DNA of 64,000 bases from Piper betle. Taxonomy: Eukaryota > Streptophyta > Magnoliopsida > Piperales > Piperaceae. The translations under genes and the position numbers were made by a program. The DNA is taken from positions 20,374 through 84,373 of the forward strand of contig JAURVB010002625.1 of the NCBI GenBank assembly GCA_033002965.1, in the 5' to 3' direction. Below the pieces are notes generated by a model. That model was not told the DNA's origin. It saw only the letters and a list, made by a program, of their open reading frames with translations, and searched no databases. Of this stretch, positions 60,853 through 64,000 are shown piece after piece (positions within the stretch are counted from its first letter, which is position 1; every line of letters begins with the position of its first letter).

Positions 60853-63394
60853 TTTTATAATTATATTACTGGAATTAGAGTGTGTTATTAATAATATATG
60901 CTTAATTTAATATTTTTTATTTATTTATTTATTTATTATTTATTGTTAAAAAAACTTAGAGTATAATTTTATCTAAATTAAAAATCTTTAAAACTTGATA
61001 AAATTGATTTAATTAGTAAAATTTTATTTTAATTAAAATTTTTACTTATTAATACCTACTCAATGAATATTATTACTTATTTTTAACATAAAATTAAAAT
61101 TACTTTTAATAATTGCATATACCTATTATATTCTAAAAATAGATATTTTTATTAAATTTAAATGCATATTCATTATTTATATTTAACAATAATAATTAAT
61201 GATAATTTTTTTAATTAATTTGTATGTTATTAATATATATTATTAATAAGCTTCAAATATGCCCCGTGAATTGCAGATCATTGGCTAGTTTAACTTAAAA
61301 TCAGGATTTTAGGAATGTTGTATTTGAGTCTATTCGATTTTTTTAACATGGTGGATCAATCTAACTTATCTACTCTTATTAATAAAAATGAAATCAAAAG
61401 TCGGCTTTAAAGAAAAAGAGATTCAACCAATCAGAATACAAGAAAATAAATTAAAAGATTTTCTCATTTAATTAAAGTTATCATTAAAATTAGAGTTTAT
61501 TTCTAATGAGTTATGATAGAAAGAGAAACTTTGAAAACTTATCATGAGCCATTAGATATGAACGGATGCTCCAAATCATATTTGGAGTTGGTTACATAAT
61601 TAATTTCATCTGCTAGTCTCAACCATCAAATTATATCAGACTACTTTTATCAAGTTTCCCAAAATTTCTCACATTTCAAAAATTTTCTTTCTATCATGAC
61701 TCTCTCTAATATATCAAATTATTATAACGTATCTTATTATTTAATAAAAATTTATATATAAAATTAGAGTCTACCTCTATCATAAGCCACACAATCATGC
61801 CTAATTTTTTGGAATAAAAATTATCTTAACTATAGATATTGGGTTGTCGTGGCTGGACCCTGCCGCATCCAATTAGGGCTAGAGACTAGAGCCTACCCGT
61901 CCTTGTATTGTAATCTTTGGTCACATCGACCAAATCAGTCTAATGCTTTTAACTATTTTATTTTAATTATTATCAAAACAAATGCAATAAAATTATTTTT
62001 AAAATACTTTTATATTAAGTGTATTTTAAAAAATATAAATGTAGGCCACATTGATGTTTTAAAAAATTAAAATTTATCAACTTCTTATTTATTTGCTCTA
62101 TTTCCCGGGAGAACCGCTAACAAGGTTCAAATTAGAGGTTAGCTCGTATAAGTTAAAAATAGACGGCATATGTAGCGGATGCACATGTAGTGGATTTTGA
62201 TTGATAACCGCCTACCGAAACGGGAGAACGCCAGTGGTCGGGGGCCAAAACTAATATATTTGAGTTAGTCACATTAATCTAGTTTTCACCGATCTAAAAA
62301 TGGAGTATAATTTGTATTAAATAAAACAACAATTCACTAAAATTTGATATTGTTATATAAATTTATTATAATGTATCGTTATTTATTTATTAATTTATAT
62401 TTAATGAAAAAAATTATGAAAATATCTGAAATCAAGATTTTCTTTCAAAATATCAAACTTCGAACCCAACCAAGTTAAGCTTGCAAATTGCATAAGCCCA
62501 TGTTCTTTGTGTTCTGTTAAGGGTGAGAACATGCAGCTCTGCTCTCCCAACTACACCATCTTTGTTTGCGAAAACCTCAATTTTTCAATCGAGAGAGTTC
62601 ATGTTATTATATAAACTCGTTTGTGGGTCAGCATTTGTTCGTCCATCTGATCTTTGTGTGCCCAAAAAGTACCTCCAATTATAAAGAACATACATAACCA
62701 ATCAAAGGAAGAAAATCACACAAATGATACATACATAGCCTACAATATCCGAAATCATCAAGCAAAGGAATCTCTGTGGGCATATCTTATACACAGCAGG
62801 CTGCGTGCTGGAACTAGTAGATTTCCCGTACCTTGGTAGCTATCCACGCATTTCTACACCCCTTTCCCATGTCCTTTTGCCGGTCACAAGCATCCCCATG
62901 CTGGCTCTGAATGCCCATTAATGTTTCCATTGGCACTTGTCTATTCCAATTTGCTTCAATCTTTCATTCAGACAAGGCAGAGAAGCAGGTGGAAGGAGTT
63001 CAACACCCAGTAGCAGACATTTACTTCCCCACCCAACAAATTACAGTATACTAGATTTTATTTTTCTCTCTCATACTGTGTGAAACAGGGTCACATGAGG
63101 TGATGAACACCCCGCCACCTGCACAGTTATAAGCTCAATACAATGCACGGAACAGGACTCTATATCATAGAATATGGATGGAACAGATGAGAAACCATTA
63201 ATACTCTCCCCTCTCAAGTTGAAGTGCTTGTACAAATGTAGTCTAGATGGTTGGTTGCAGCTAAAATCAGATACCACTGTCCCATACAAATCATGAAAAC
63301 AAACTTCCGTGCAAAGTAAAACTACAGTTTTTTCATCATAAACACCAGAAATTTAAGAGGAAGCTCAACGAAATTTTTTGGGGTTTTCTTTTTT
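60853..63394. other. AT-rich intergenic DNA upstream of window-edge gene end
   Basis: No gene is recognised. 60853-61260 is very AT-rich. 61385-61800 contains related words in both orientations (tatgatagaaagag and ctttctatcatga), perhaps an old MITE. From about 62500 base composition becomes more balanced and may include the GRF 3' UTR. Confidence 0.45.
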
Positions 63395-63785
63395 TCATTG
63401 GAGGGCAATGGAGGGGGAGAAGCCAGACCTCAAAGGGCCATTGCTATTGAAAAGTGAGGGAGTGGTGGAAGCAGTAGTAGTAGTAGCCGCAAGAGGAGCA
63501 GTTGCAGTGCCTGGGATGGAGATGGAGAGATGGGTGTTGGAGTCCATGGTGAGGAGCTTGGTGGAGGTGGTGGAAGTAATGTGAGTGGGAGTGGCAACAC
63601 TGCCTTCCACGGGCTTTCTTGAACGTTGGCGGCCACGGTGCATGTGCCGCTCGCAGTACTTCTGCTCCGGCACCACGTCCTTGGAGCACCGCCACTTCTT
63701 CCCGTCGGTTCGCCGGCATCTCCCGGCTCCGGCTCCATGCTGCTCCGGTAGTCAAAACACAAGCTGCTCCCCCCACACCCCAACC
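63395..63785 (-). pseudogene. GRF transcription factor, WRC exon, apparently frameshifted
   Basis: Encodes the WRC domain of a [37 protein letters not shown] then [20 protein letters not shown], with zinc ligands spaced C-X9-C-X10-C-X2-H and a basic nuclear-localisation stretch. GRFs are plant nuclear activators that work with GIF coactivators in leaf and meristem growth. A good acceptor (TTTTGCAG) precedes 63785. The frame entering from the QLQ exon reads through [17 protein letters not shown] and then leaves the WRC frame at 63722-63724, where one G of GGGG seems to be missing. Either the gene is damaged, the assembly has an error, or a weaker acceptor (AG before 63732) bypasses the shift. 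After WRC it has a short Thr/Ser-rich tail and stops at 63395, shorter than most GRFs. Confidence 0.82.
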
Positions 63786-63893
63786 CTGCAAAACGCCAAA
63801 AGCAACACTAGTTAGTTTATATACTTAATAAACATATCCACAATAAAAGAGAAAGATTCAAGCATATATGTAGAAGAGATGGCCGGTGCTAAC
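63786..63893 (-). other. GRF intron between QLQ and WRC exons
   Basis: A 108-bp intron on the minus strand, with donor GT (63893-63892) after ...CCTTCTT and acceptor AG (63787-63786) after TTTTGC. It interrupts the codon after the first base. Splicing joins YPS to a Trp codon and keeps the frame into the WRC exon until the apparent deletion. Confidence 0.75.
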
Positions 63894-64000
63894 AAGAAGG
63901 ATAGTGTTTGTAGAGAGCAGAGGAGTTGAGGGAGGAGTTGGCGACACTCTTCCAGATGGGGAGGACGAGGTGGAAGGGGACGGCGACGCCGGCGGCCATG
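63894..64000 (-). CDS. GRF transcription factor, end of QLQ exon (continues past window)
   Basis: The minus-strand frame gives MAAGVAVPFHLVLPIWKS followed by VANSSLNSSALYKHYPS. The first part is the C-terminal half of the QLQ domain (normally preceded by FTxxQ and ALIYKY), through which GRFs bind GIF coactivators. The start of the gene and the N-terminal half of QLQ lie beyond position 64000. No stop or frameshift is visible in this part. Confidence 0.85.

Overview
The window looks like nuclear DNA of a flowering plant, probably a monocot, since its host coding sequence is very GC-rich inside AT-rich flanks. It is mostly nested LTR retrotransposons, solo LTRs and small DNA transposons. It also holds plastid DNA inserted in the nucleus and only three host gene models: two copies of a fasciclin-like arabinogalactan protein (FLA) gene and the edge of a GROWTH-REGULATING FACTOR (GRF) gene. 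Nothing bacterial is present.

The dominant structure is a very large imperfect palindrome. The left arm (906-18106) and right arm (22313-41730) are inverted copies around a 4.2 kb spacer (18107-22312). Each arm carries, from outside in: an ATT-rich stretch with an LTR-like terminus; an unrecognised retroelement-like segment; a dead chromodomain Ty3/gypsy element with two LTRs (2766-14521 left, 25898-37599 right) that itself holds a CATAGTTGC-type DNA transposon and a solo LTR; a 2 kb AT-rich upstream region with degenerate tandem repeats; and an intact FLA gene. The FLA genes (16476-17684 plus, 22734-23945 minus) face each other across the spacer and encode proteins that differ by a small indel in the signal peptide.

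The arms differ by three large events. The left arm alone has a solo LTR at 8000-10676 (5-bp duplication GTAAG) with a second solo LTR inside it at 9139-10294 (duplication GTCGC). The right arm alone has a solo LTR at 30754-33426 (duplication ACAGG). The right arm also has 2.2 kb at about 38346-40575 that is missing on the left, probably by deletion there. The left arm stops exactly at the terminus of an LTR that runs off the window, so the palindrome may continue beyond position 1.

Right of the palindrome (41731-64000) lie small DNA transposons, a GC-rich element beside a (TA)n tract, and a truncated Athila/Tat-like element with gag remnants (46007-48657, duplication CATAT) nested in an older LTR. 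Next is a plastid-derived block (49103-50784 plus 54551-54850; atpB, atpE, rpoC2 and rps2 pieces). It is split by a hAT-like element (8-bp duplication ATGGAATC), which is in turn split by a 3.1 kb LTR. More family-A LTR copies follow (54851-60852), then featureless AT-rich DNA. The window ends inside a minus-strand GRF gene (63395 to beyond 64000) whose WRC exon appears frameshifted.

In the notes, family A means LTRs beginning TGTAAAACCC or TGTAACACCCC, about 2.7-3.1 kb. Family B means LTRs beginning TGTTAAGTG, about 1.2 kb. Family C means LTRs of the chromodomain element, about 1.5-1.9 kb. All identities were judged by eye.
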